A DNA stretch of 64,000 nucleotides. Source: Caldalkalibacillus uzonensis. Lineage in GTDB: Bacteria > Bacillota > Bacilli > Caldalkalibacillales > Caldalkalibacillaceae. The position numbers were made by a program, and so were the translations under genes. The stretch covers positions 239,639-303,638 of the forward strand of contig NZ_JAUSUQ010000004.1 of NCBI RefSeq assembly GCF_030814135.1, given 5' to 3'. Below the pieces are notes generated by a model. The model was not told the origin of the DNA. It was given only the letters and a program-made list of their open reading frames with translations, and made no database searches. This document shows positions 27,555 through 35,658 of the stretch, one piece after another; position 1 is the stretch's first letter; every line of letters begins with the position of its first letter.

Positions 27555-28499
27555 TTATTCCCCTTTAAGAATATCCATGACTTTTCGCACCGAACTGGCC
27601 GATTGGTTTAGAGCTTTTCTTTCTTCGTCTGTTAAATGCAATTCAATGATCTTTTCTATGCCGTTTCCACCCAGTATGGCAGGCACACCTAAATATAAGT
27701 CATGAAATCCATATTCACCTTCTAAATAAGCCACTGCAGGAAGAATCTTCTTTTTGTCTCTGATGATGGCTTCTGCCATCTGAACCAGAGACGCAGCCGG
27801 GGCAAAATAGGCACTGCCATTACCTAACAGATTCACTATTTCTCCCCCGCCCTTTCTGGTCCGCTCCACAATGGCAGCCAAACGATCGGCGGGAATCAAC
27901 GTTTCTAAGGGGATACCACCCGCATACGAATAACGCACCAGCGGGACCATATCGTCTCCATGTCCGCCCAGCACAAATCCAGATACATCCTCAACTGAAA
28001 TACCCAGCTCCTGGGCAACGAATGTATTAAAGCGGGCAGTGTCCAGCACCCCGGACTGGCCAATGACACGGTTTTTGGGAAAACGCGTCGTTTGGAAACA
28101 AACATAGGTCATCACATCCACAGGATTGCTCAAAACCAGGATCATACTTTGTGGGGCATACTTCACTATATTTTCGGATACTTTCCTCATAATTTTGGCG
28201 TTGGTATGGACCAAATCGTCGCGGCTCATACCAGGCTTGCGGGCAACCCCTGCCGTAACTACAATGAGGTTGGCATCTTTGATCAGCTCATAATTTGAAG
28301 TACCGGTAATATGAGCATTGAACAGTTGTACTGGACCCGCTTCCAGCATATCCAGAGCTTTGCCCTTGGTCCGGTTCTCTGCCTCGGGGATATCCACTAA
28401 GACGATATCCCCCAGCTCTTTTTGTGCGAGCATCAGTGCGGTTATTGTCCCCGTATTTCCCGCTCCAATCACCGCTATTTTATGTCGTTGAAACGTCAC
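27555..28499 (-). CDS. mdh: Malate dehydrogenase-type (LDH/MDH superfamily) enzyme at the end of the eut operon
   Basis: 314-residue NAD-dependent 2-hydroxyacid dehydrogenase. The cofactor loop is [14 protein letters not shown], the acidic end of beta-2 is VLVDI, the proton-relay His is in [10 protein letters not shown], and the substrate loop reads [16 protein letters not shown]. An Arg at the specificity position of that loop points to malate and not lactate, for which a Gln is usual. The start is GTG, after AAGGTGAGGG. It follows the last shell-protein gene by 32 nt on the same strand. The operon has no EutG alcohol dehydrogenase, so this enzyme may recycle NADH made by EutE; that role is inferred. 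It could instead be the cell's ordinary citrate-cycle enzyme. Confidence 0.85.
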   Translation of the reverse strand: MTFQRHKIAVIGAGNTGTITALMLAQKELGDIVLVDIPEAENRTKGKALDMLEAGPVQLFNAHITGTSNYELIKDANLIVVTAGVARKPGMSRDDLVHTNAKIMRKVSENIVKYAPQSMILVLSNPVDVMTYVCFQTTRFPKNRVIGQSGVLDTARFNTFVAQELGISVEDVSGFVLGGHGDDMVPLVRYSYAGGIPLETLIPADRLAAIVERTRKGGGEIVNLLGNGSAYFAPAASLVQMAEAIIRDKKKILPAVAYLEGEYGFHDLYLGVPAILGGNGIEKIIELHLTDEERKALNQSASSVRKVMDILKGE

Positions 28500-28531
28500 G
28501 TTCCCTCACCTTCTATCCTTTTGTTCCTGGC

Positions 28532-28978
28532 TTAAGTTTTATCGTTCTCTGAATCAGTGGATTCGTTCTCCTGATCCTCCTTTTTCTTTCGATTCTTTGT
28601 TCTGTTCCCATCCTTTAACTCTCTTGCTTTGGCCTGATCCTTCACTTTTGGGGATGTTAGAGTTGTATTTTGCTGAGCCGGCCCTTGAAACGACCTTTTG
28701 TCCGTTGCCAACATCGTGCCTACTGTTACATCGGGGTGAGCGATCACATGATAGGCGATCAACTCTCCAACCTGCTCAGCTGCTTTTTTACCCGCTTCAA
28801 CAGCAGCCTGTACGGCTCCAACGTCTCCTTCCACAAGGACAGCCACCAGCGCCCCGTCCACTTTTTCTTGATTAACCAAACTCACATCTGCTGCTTTAAT
28901 CATGGCATCTGCCGCTTCAATTGAACCAATCAATCCCCTTGTTTCGATCATGCCCAACGCTTTGGCCAACCGCCTCAC
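28532..28978 (-). CDS. Microcompartment shell protein (BMC-H) with charged C-terminal tail
   Basis: 148-residue hexameric shell protein. Residues 1-88 form one BMC domain ([39 protein letters not shown]). Residues 95-148 are a low-complexity tail that is first Lys/Arg-rich and then Asp/Glu/Ser-rich, with no fold I recognise. The domain closely resembles the shell protein at 40311-40598, including the VNQxKxDxAL segment, so the two are paralogues. The GTG start overlaps the eutN stop (GTGA). The tail is longer than in EutM/PduA and unlike the helix-turn-helix of E. coli EutK. It might organise the lumen or bind nucleic acid. Confidence 0.85.
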   Translation of the reverse strand: MRRLAKALGMIETRGLIGSIEAADAMIKAADVSLVNQEKVDGALVAVLVEGDVGAVQAAVEAGKKAAEQVGELIAYHVIAHPDVTVGTMLATDKRSFQGPAQQNTTLTSPKVKDQAKARELKDGNRTKNRKKKEDQENESTDSENDKT

Positions 28979-29247
28979 CTTCCTTCTATATCAATGGAGT
29001 CAACAATGCCAATTACCACTGCATCAATGGGAAGATCTTTGTCTGCAATGACAAAGCGGGATGAGCTGCCCTCTGTAATCATCACCCGGTCTCCCACCCC
29101 AGCACCGATTCGGTCAGCGGCAATGAGGGGGGTGTCTACAGGATTGCCGCAGGGATCTTCCAGCTGAACAAATAGGAATTTAAGACCTTTTAAACCCTCT
29201 TCTTTACGCGTTGCCCATACATTCCCAATCACCGTGCCAATTTTCAT
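28975..29247 (-). CDS. eutN: Microcompartment vertex protein EutN/CcmL
   Basis: 90-residue pentameric vertex protein (BMC-P) that caps the corners of the shell. Family features are the N-terminal IGTVIGNVWATRKEEGLKG-like start, the FLFVQ core, VDTPLIAADRIGAGVGDRVMITEGSSSR and the DAVVIGIVDSID end. It overlaps the PduM-like gene upstream (ATGA) and the tailed shell gene downstream (GTGA), so three genes are translationally coupled. Confidence 0.92.
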   Translation of the reverse strand: MKIGTVIGNVWATRKEEGLKGLKFLFVQLEDPCGNPVDTPLIAADRIGAGVGDRVMITEGSSSRFVIADKDLPIDAVVIGIVDSIDIEGR

Positions 29248-29945
29248 CTTTGACCCACCTCATCCTTGCTGACTAAAAGTTTGATCCCCCGTTCTCTGGC
29301 TGTGTCCCGGGCAAGCGGGGTGATGATGACCGAAGGCGACACAACAATGGTTTTGGCTTCAGTCTCCTGCAGCGCACGCTGTGTCAACAGCTGTCCTGTA
29401 AAGTGCCATATGGCTTGATTACCTTGCCGATCTCCCGGTTTCAATTTGGCCAGATCGGCTAGTGTGCCAAAGGTAACGCCAAAGTCCAGTAATGTCCTTA
29501 CTTGCTGCAAAAGATAGTCTCTATAGCGTTTAGCACCTGTGCTAAGTGAATCTCGTTCATCATGGGCAGCAAACATCCATTCTAAACTGGGAGCCACTTG
29601 GATAAATACAGGGATATCTGACTGCAACGCTTGGGCCAAAACAGCTGCCCCAACCGTGTCTGTCAAACCCAAAGCACCCCGGACGATGAAGTCCTGATCC
29701 ATGTGGAAAAAATAAACCATATGAACAGATGTTAAGGTGTCATCCGGTGCAGCATCTGCCGTGTGGAGCTCAACCTGCCATTTGTGTTGTAAGGCAGCTT
29801 TCGCCAGATCAAGATCTTCGGGGTTGGCATCATTGTTATAAACCATCAGCAATCGAGGTGGAGAACACACACGGCGCACCACTTCTCTGGCAATTTCCTC
29901 TATCAGCTGACGATGTTTGATAAGCTGACGTTGATGGTCTTTCAT
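29244..29945 (-). CDS. PduM-like microcompartment-associated protein
   Basis: 233-residue protein without a recognised enzyme motif. The N-terminal helix (LIKHRQLIEEIAREVVRRV) resembles lumen-targeting helices. The body contains MVYNNDANPEDL and TVGAAVLAQALQSDIPVFIQV. The C-terminal ITPLARDTARERGIKLLV resembles the end of PduM and of other microcompartment proteins. PduM is needed for proper Pdu assembly, but its activity is unknown. It overlaps pduL upstream and eutN downstream by four bases each. I cannot assign a reaction. Confidence 0.55.
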   Translation of the reverse strand: MKDHQRQLIKHRQLIEEIAREVVRRVCSPPRLLMVYNNDANPEDLDLAKAALQHKWQVELHTADAAPDDTLTSVHMVYFFHMDQDFIVRGALGLTDTVGAAVLAQALQSDIPVFIQVAPSLEWMFAAHDERDSLSTGAKRYRDYLLQQVRTLLDFGVTFGTLADLAKLKPGDRQGNQAIWHFTGQLLTQRALQETEAKTIVVSPSVIITPLARDTARERGIKLLVSKDEVGQR

Positions 29946-30607
29946 GAATGAATAACTCCCGGTGTATGACTGGGAATCAGGATGCCTTCTCCCCGTGTTG
30001 AAATCAGAGCTGCATTGCCTTCATCCGTATCAATGTGCATCTCAAGTTTGTAACGGTCAGATACACGGATCAACACGTTTTCAAACGTAATGGGGCGCTC
30101 ACTTTTCACTTTGACTTTGACGCATTGCCCGTGTTCAACATTGAAAGCAGCGGCGTCTTCTGGTGTCATATGAATATGGTTTTGGGCAATAATCAGTCCT
30201 TGAGAGAGATGGACACTCCCTTTTGGACCAATAACGGTGACCGGAGACGAACCCTTAATGTCTCCGGAAAGACGCAGGGGGGGATTTAGGCCCAGTTTAA
30301 ACGCATCAGTCCGGCTGATTTCCACCTGGCTCTCCCCTCGTGCCGGGCCCAAAATACGCACCCGCTCCAGACAACCTTTCGGTCCCGCAATGATCACCGT
30401 CTCCTCTGCTGCAAATTGACCTGGCTGGGATAAATCAGCCTTATGCGTCAGCTGATAGCCCGCACCAAACAGGGCTTCCACATGCGCCTGTGACAGATGC
30501 ACATGCCGGGCTGAGACAGCAATGGGAATAGTCAATCCGTTGCGGCCCCCGTGATGGTATTCCGACAGCACCTGCTCCACAAGAGATTGGACATTTGTCT
30601 GATCCAT
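29942..30607 (-). CDS. pduL: Phosphate acyltransferase PduL/EutD type
   Basis: 221-residue PduL-family phosphotransacylase that converts acyl-CoA to acyl-phosphate, recycling CoA inside the compartment. The tandem beta-barrel signatures are IPIAVSARHVHLS and IIAQNHIHMTPEDA, whose histidines bind the two metals. The N-terminal helix VQSLVEQVLSEYHH is the usual encapsulation peptide. It lies between eutM and the PduM-like gene, overlapping the latter. It would act on acetyl-CoA, and also on propionyl-CoA if amino-propanol is used. Confidence 0.92.
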   Translation of the reverse strand: MDQTNVQSLVEQVLSEYHHGGRNGLTIPIAVSARHVHLSQAHVEALFGAGYQLTHKADLSQPGQFAAEETVIIAGPKGCLERVRILGPARGESQVEISRTDAFKLGLNPPLRLSGDIKGSSPVTVIGPKGSVHLSQGLIIAQNHIHMTPEDAAAFNVEHGQCVKVKVKSERPITFENVLIRVSDRYKLEMHIDTDEGNAALISTRGEGILIPSHTPGVIHS

Positions 30608-30634
30608 TGTTTCCCCTTCTTTCTTAACCCCCTA

Positions 30635-30925
30635 TTATTCTGCCGAGACTTTAGGCAAGATGCTTTCCAACTCGTTATGCGGGCGGGGAATGACGTGTAC
30701 AGACAATAATTCTCCAACACGCCGGGCGGCTTCAGCTCCGGCTTCGGTTGCGGCTTTAACCGCCCCTACATCACCGCGTACCATCACTGTCACCAACCCG
30801 CCTCCAACATGCACTTTGCCAATCAGATGAACATTAGCCGCCTTAACCATGGCATCGGCCGCCTCAATCGAGGCCACTAATCCTTTGGTTTCAATCATCC
30901 CTAAAGCTGTATATTCTCTGGACAT
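30635..30925 (-). CDS. eutM: Microcompartment shell protein EutM/PduA type
   Basis: 96-residue BMC-H protein. The sequence [47 protein letters not shown] and VHVIPRPH is the canonical single-domain hexameric shell subunit, which forms the facets and their small central pores. AGGAGG lies 8 nt upstream of the ATG. It is between eutE and pduL. Confidence 0.93.
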   Translation of the reverse strand: MSREYTALGMIETKGLVASIEAADAMVKAANVHLIGKVHVGGGLVTVMVRGDVGAVKAATEAGAEAARRVGELLSVHVIPRPHNELESILPKVSAE

Positions 30926-30977
30926 ATTTCATACCTCCTAAATGAGTTTTGTTATATTGATTGTTTGAAAAAGTTGA

Positions 30978-32525
30978 TCATCCTAACTTAGCCAGCACTT
31001 CCTGCACCAGCTGAGTCACCATCTCCTTATCCACACGACCAACCTTCCCCTCTTCAACCAGCACCTTTTCTACCACTTGTTGAACTTCAACAGCTTTGTT
31101 ATGCCCTCCCTTCTCCCCCCTTCTCTCTGGTAATGAATCTGTTCCGGGCCGGGGAATATCAATATCGCGAATGCCATAAGCCATCCGTTTAAGATTTATT
31201 AAATGATGAACGGTAATATTATCTGAAGTGATATTGCCTCCAAATGTGCCACACCCCAGGGTGTACGATGGTTTCAGATGTGTGGTGGCCCCAACTGCCC
31301 CCAGTGCAGCTGGTGTATTAACCACAATCCGTGAAACCGGGATTTCTTCTGCAAACCGGCGGGCCACACCATCATCCCGGGTATGAATGGCTAACGTATG
31401 TCCCCGGCCTCCCAAGGCAAGTAGCTGCTTACACAGATCAACGGCTTCTTGCCAATCCCTGACCGTATAAAAGGCAAATAGCGGTGACAACTTTTCTATA
31501 GAAAAAGGGATATGTTTGCCAACTTCTGTTTCCTCTGCGATTAAAAGCCGAGTCTTTTCAGGCACGGTGATCCCTGCCATCTGAGCAATGACGGTGGCAC
31601 TCTTGCCCACAATTTTGGGATTCAGTTTGCCGGGAGCCAGAGTCATCACGGCCTCCACTTTTTTCTTCTCTGCCTCATTCAGAAAATAAGCTCCGTTATT
31701 TTTGAACTGGTGAACCACCAGGTGCCGCACCTGCTGATCAACAATCACAGCCTGCTCCGAGGCACAAATGGTGCCGTTATCAAATGTTTTGCTGTCAACT
31801 ATCCTTTTTACGGATTGGCTAATATCAGCCGAACGCTCAATATAGACTGGTGCATTGCCAGGACCGACACCATAAGCCGGTTTACCTGAACTGTAGGCTG
31901 CTTTGACCAGTCCACTCCCCCCTGTGGCTAAAATGAGGTGGACATCGGGGTGTTTCATGAGTCCCTCTGTCGCTTCCATTGTCGGCTCTGTAATCCAGCC
32001 AATCAAACCATCCGGTGCTCCTGCCTCCCTGGCCGCCTGCATACAGACTCTGGCCGCTTCTACCGTACACTTGGCTGCAGCCGGATGAGGGCTGAACACA
32101 ATGGCATTGCGGGCCTTTACCGCAATTAAACTTTTAAAGATGGCTGTTGAAGTGGGATTGGTTGTGGGAACGATACCGGCAATCACCCCAAATGGTGAAG
32201 CAACTTCGACGATTTGCTCCTCACGATTTTCGTTGACAATGCCCACTGTTTTAACATCCCTGATCGATTCATACACATCTCTGGCTGCCACCTGGTTTTT
32301 GATCACTTTATGTTCATAGACACCCAACCCTGTTTCTTCAACGGCCATGTGGGCCAACTTACTGGCCTGTTCAAAAGCAGCGTCGGCCATGGCTTTGACA
32401 ATGCGGTCCACTTGCTGTTGTGAGAAACCAGCGAATATGTGCTGTGCTTCTTTCGCTTTAGCAACCGCCAAACGCATCTCTTGCACAGACCGCAAATCCT
32501 TATCCCATTCGATGATCGCTGTCAT
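30978..32525 (-). CDS. eutE: CoA-acylating acetaldehyde dehydrogenase
   Basis: 515-residue aldehyde dehydrogenase converting acetaldehyde, and often propionaldehyde, to the acyl-CoA with NAD. The nucleophile is in DNGTICASEQAVIV (Cys) and the cofactor region contains GIVPTTNPTSTAIFKSL. Unlike E. coli EutE, the targeting-like amphipathic helix is at the C-terminus (VTQLVQEVLAKLG), after a charged linker from about residue 455. AAAGGAGG precedes the ATG at 32525 (MTAIIEWDKD); the longest frame begins 18 codons earlier without a site. It is the only CoA-acylating dehydrogenase in the region, so the neighbouring amino-alcohol operon would depend on it. Confidence 0.92.
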   Translation of the reverse strand: MTAIIEWDKDLRSVQEMRLAVAKAKEAQHIFAGFSQQQVDRIVKAMADAAFEQASKLAHMAVEETGLGVYEHKVIKNQVAARDVYESIRDVKTVGIVNENREEQIVEVASPFGVIAGIVPTTNPTSTAIFKSLIAVKARNAIVFSPHPAAAKCTVEAARVCMQAAREAGAPDGLIGWITEPTMEATEGLMKHPDVHLILATGGSGLVKAAYSSGKPAYGVGPGNAPVYIERSADISQSVKRIVDSKTFDNGTICASEQAVIVDQQVRHLVVHQFKNNGAYFLNEAEKKKVEAVMTLAPGKLNPKIVGKSATVIAQMAGITVPEKTRLLIAEETEVGKHIPFSIEKLSPLFAFYTVRDWQEAVDLCKQLLALGGRGHTLAIHTRDDGVARRFAEEIPVSRIVVNTPAALGAVGATTHLKPSYTLGCGTFGGNITSDNITVHHLINLKRMAYGIRDIDIPRPGTDSLPERRGEKGGHNKAVEVQQVVEKVLVEEGKVGRVDKEMVTQLVQEVLAKLG

Positions 32526-32602
32526 CTGCCGTCTGACCTCCTTTATCCAATATGTACAACCGTGAGTGATGAGTACCAAATAAACCCTTTAAAAGAGCGT
32601 TC

Positions 32603-33256
32603 TTAATACGCTACAGGCGCACGTGCGATTTCTGCCACGGTTGCTCTAAACGCATCGGCCGCCGCCCGGCAAGCCGATTGGGATCCGGTTAACAGCCCCC
32701 CGCCAAAGTTGGTTTCCGAAGGCGGACCAAAAAACGTCACCAGCTCGACATCGGCTGCTTTTAACGCTGCATCCAATCCATATATAGCTTCCAAAGGAGG
32801 CGCAATTAAGTAAGCCAACGGTTCCCCCTCAGCGATGCCTGCCAGTTTAGACAGATAACTTCCTGTTCTGGCAATTACATGGGCATATAAGGTGTGAGCA
32901 CCTTCAGAATCAAGTGCTTCAAAATAGGCCTCATTTTCGATCGTATGTCTTGCCGCCTCAAGCCCACTGATCACTTCATCCGGTGTAGGACCGGCCAAGA
33001 TGCCGATAAATTCACCGGATAACGGTCCTGAGGCATGGGCTGCACCGGCGTAAAATGACCGGGCATACACAACCTCCACTTCAGCCCTTTTCGTTGCTTC
33101 ATCTACCGCCGTATAACCTACATCATCTATGGTGGTTGTCATCAGCCCCAGGCTGCGCTGCTCAGGTTTTAAGTTCAGTTGTTTGATGAGGTGTTGGTCA
33201 ACATTTGGAATCACCCGTACAGCAAGCACCTCGGCTTTCACTGGTCGAAGAGGCAC
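32603..33256 (-). CDS. eutL: Microcompartment trimeric shell protein EutL
   Basis: 217-residue tandem-BMC (BMC-T) shell protein. Both halves are visible: LGLMTTTIDDVGYTAVDEATKRAEVEVVYARSFYAG in the first, and YLIAPPLEAIYGLDAALKAADVEL with TNFGGGLLTGSQSACRAAADAF in the second. These trimers form gated larger pores. The start is GTG, after AAAGGAGGG. It sits between eutC and eutE as in other Firmicute eut operons. Confidence 0.93.
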   Translation of the reverse strand: MPLRPVKAEVLAVRVIPNVDQHLIKQLNLKPEQRSLGLMTTTIDDVGYTAVDEATKRAEVEVVYARSFYAGAAHASGPLSGEFIGILAGPTPDEVISGLEAARHTIENEAYFEALDSEGAHTLYAHVIARTGSYLSKLAGIAEGEPLAYLIAPPLEAIYGLDAALKAADVELVTFFGPPSETNFGGGLLTGSQSACRAAADAFRATVAEIARAPVAY

Positions 33257-33271
33257 TGCCTTCCCTCCTTT

Positions 33272-34255
33272 CTATTTCTCTTTCTTGACTAACGACACAC
33301 CGCTCGCTTTATATTTAAGAATTTTTTGAACCACATTGCCGAGATAGGCACCAGCTTCCACCGGGGGTATGCCTCCGCGATGAATATTGGAAATCACCAT
33401 GCGGTCTGCCTCTACCGTCCCCTTTCTCGGCCGGTAACACAGATAAGCACTGAGGGATTCGGCACTGACCAATCCTGGCCGCTCACCGATCAACAGAACA
33501 ACAACTTCGGGCTGCAACAATTCTCCTACGTCATCCATAACAGCGACCCGTCCTCTTTCAATATAAAAGGGAGTCCCTGTCTTTAAACCTAGTTGCTGGA
33601 GAGATTGCAACAAGGAAAGGTATGTGTCCTCAAAGTTTTGCAAAATGGCCTCTGCACTAAGACCATCCGAAACAATCACTTGCACTTGAGGCTGAAACAT
33701 GCATCTCTCCCTGATCGTTGCTTTGGCCTCCTCACTTAGCTTGCGGCCTAAATCCGGACGGCGGATAAACTCATCTTTGTTTTTAACTAGCGTTTGGACC
33801 GTAAAAAGAGCGTGTTTTTCCAACAGATCAGGGATGACTTCCCCGTGCACGGCGTCGACGGCTGCAGCGTGATCCAGTCTGAACCGCAGCCAAGCCTCCG
33901 TTTTTGGCCTGGGACCGGCTCTGCCAATGCCTATTCTGGCCGGGGTGGATGACCTGATTGAGGACAAAGCTTCAGGATATAGGGGCTGATCAACCCCTGC
34001 CCTTGTTTCCGGTTCCTTTAAAAGCTCATCCTGGCCGGAGATGGATGAATTGAAGGAGAGTTGATCATCTTGCTTGTGAACCGCCCCATGTGTGATGACG
34101 CGGGGCTTTTCCGTTAAGTGATCCCATATTTTTACCATTTGACTGCTTTGTGTTGAAACTGTTGGCGATGTATCGCTATTCTTTTCTGTTGCCTGCATTT
34201 CTTCCAACTTCTTCAGCACCAACCGGGTGATGGCTGTGACGGTCTCCCGGTCCAT
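33272..34255 (-). CDS. eutC: Ethanolamine ammonia-lyase, small subunit
   Basis: 327-residue small subunit of the adenosylcobalamin-dependent ammonia-lyase that makes acetaldehyde and ammonia. The N-terminal helix MDRETVTAITRLVLKKLEEM is targeting-like and is followed by a linker of about 90 residues of low conservation. The conserved part starts at ARIGIGRAGPRPKTEAWLRFRLDHAAAVDAVHGEV and includes LIGERPGLVSAESLSAYLCYRPRKG. AAAGGAGG precedes the ATG at 34255, four bases after the eutB stop. The N-terminal helix resembles that of the 75-residue protein at 40601-40828. Confidence 0.93.
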   Translation of the reverse strand: MDRETVTAITRLVLKKLEEMQATEKNSDTSPTVSTQSSQMVKIWDHLTEKPRVITHGAVHKQDDQLSFNSSISGQDELLKEPETRAGVDQPLYPEALSSIRSSTPARIGIGRAGPRPKTEAWLRFRLDHAAAVDAVHGEVIPDLLEKHALFTVQTLVKNKDEFIRRPDLGRKLSEEAKATIRERCMFQPQVQVIVSDGLSAEAILQNFEDTYLSLLQSLQQLGLKTGTPFYIERGRVAVMDDVGELLQPEVVVLLIGERPGLVSAESLSAYLCYRPRKGTVEADRMVISNIHRGGIPPVEAGAYLGNVVQKILKYKASGVSLVKKEK

Positions 34256-34259
34256 GAGC

Positions 34260-35630
34260 TCACCTCCTTTTGGCAAAGATTGTCGGATCTCCCGCTTTTG
34301 GAGTTAGTCGGCCATCCTCCATAATGCCCATTTTTTCCAGCCATGCTTCAAATTGTGGGGCCGGCCGGCGGTTCAACGTTTCTCTTAAGGCAGCAATGTC
34401 ATGGTAACTGAGAGACTGATAGTTCAACATACAGTCATCCCCCATCGGCGTAGCAATGACGAAATTGACACCGGCTGCGGCAAGCAGAACACCCAAATTT
34501 TCGATATCGTTCTGATCGGCCTTAATATGGTTGGTGTAACACACATCCACTCCCATGGAAAGGCCGTGCATTTTACCCATAAAATGATCTTCCAGTCCCG
34601 CCCGAATCACCTGTTTGGCATCGTACAGATACTCCGGACCAATAAAGCCAACCACTGTATTGATAATAAACGGCTGATAGCGTCTGGCAAATCCATAATT
34701 GCGTGACTCCAGCGTCATCTGGTCCACGCCATGATGAGCTTCTGCCGATAACTCAGATCCTTGCCCTGTCTCAAAGTACAGGCGTTGCGGTCCTGTACTG
34801 GTGCCCATCCTCTGAATCATGTCCTGGGCCTCATCTAACAAGGCAGCGGAAATCCCAAAGGAGAGATTGGCTTTTTCTGTCCCGGCAATACTTTGGAAGA
34901 TCATATCGGCCGGTGCTCCTTGCTCAATCGCTTTCATCTGCGTGGTGACATGGGCCAGCACACAGTTCTGGGCCGGAATCTCCCAGGCTGTCAAAAACTC
35001 ATGCGTGGCATGCAGAATCCGTTTCACACTTTCCACAGAATCATCAACAGGATTGATACCGACAACAGCATCGCCGACACCATATGACAGCCCCTCCTGT
35101 AATGAGGCCAGTATGCCGTCAACACTGTCTGTCGGATGGTTCGGCTGCAGACGGGAAGCCAGCCGCCCTTTTTGTCCAATGGTAATATTACACTCACTGA
35201 CCACTTCAATCTTATTTGCTGCATACACCAGATCCAGGTTAGACATCAGCTTGGTCACTGCGGCAATCATTTCGCTGGACAAGCCTTTGCTGATGCGCAG
35301 CAAGTCACTGCTCTGGTTCTGTTCGTCAAGAATATATTCTCTTAAATCAGCCACCGTCCAGCCTTTAATCTCCCGGTAAATGTTTTCATCAATGGACTCA
35401 TCAATGATTCTGGACACTTCATCTTCCTCGGGTGGAATCAGCGGATGATTGCGAATCTCTTCCAAAGTCATCACACTTAACACCTGTTTGGCTGCGATCC
35501 GCTCTTGTACCGTTTCTGCGGCGATTCCCGCCAAGCGGTCCCCCGATTTCTCTTCATTCGCTTTGGCAAAAACATCTTTGATATCTTTAAATTGATAAAT
35601 TTGACCCAGCAATTGTGTTTTTAACTTCAT
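34260..35630 (-). CDS. eutB: Ethanolamine ammonia-lyase, large subunit
   Basis: 456-residue catalytic large subunit, a TIM-barrel that binds ethanolamine. Recognisable family segments are LMSNLDLVYAANKIEV, GRLASRLQPNHPTDSVDGILASLQEGLSYGVGDAVVGINP, YFETGQGSELSAEAHHGVDQMTLESRNYG and VDVCYTNHIKADQ. The length equals E. coli EutB. GGGGGTG precedes the ATG at 35630 (MKLKTQLL). It lies between eutA and eutC. Confidence 0.95.
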   Translation of the reverse strand: MKLKTQLLGQIYQFKDIKDVFAKANEEKSGDRLAGIAAETVQERIAAKQVLSVMTLEEIRNHPLIPPEEDEVSRIIDESIDENIYREIKGWTVADLREYILDEQNQSSDLLRISKGLSSEMIAAVTKLMSNLDLVYAANKIEVVSECNITIGQKGRLASRLQPNHPTDSVDGILASLQEGLSYGVGDAVVGINPVDDSVESVKRILHATHEFLTAWEIPAQNCVLAHVTTQMKAIEQGAPADMIFQSIAGTEKANLSFGISAALLDEAQDMIQRMGTSTGPQRLYFETGQGSELSAEAHHGVDQMTLESRNYGFARRYQPFIINTVVGFIGPEYLYDAKQVIRAGLEDHFMGKMHGLSMGVDVCYTNHIKADQNDIENLGVLLAAAGVNFVIATPMGDDCMLNYQSLSYHDIAALRETLNRRPAPQFEAWLEKMGIMEDGRLTPKAGDPTIFAKRR

Positions 35631-35658
35631 GTGGCACCCCCTCTTCTTCATACACTTG

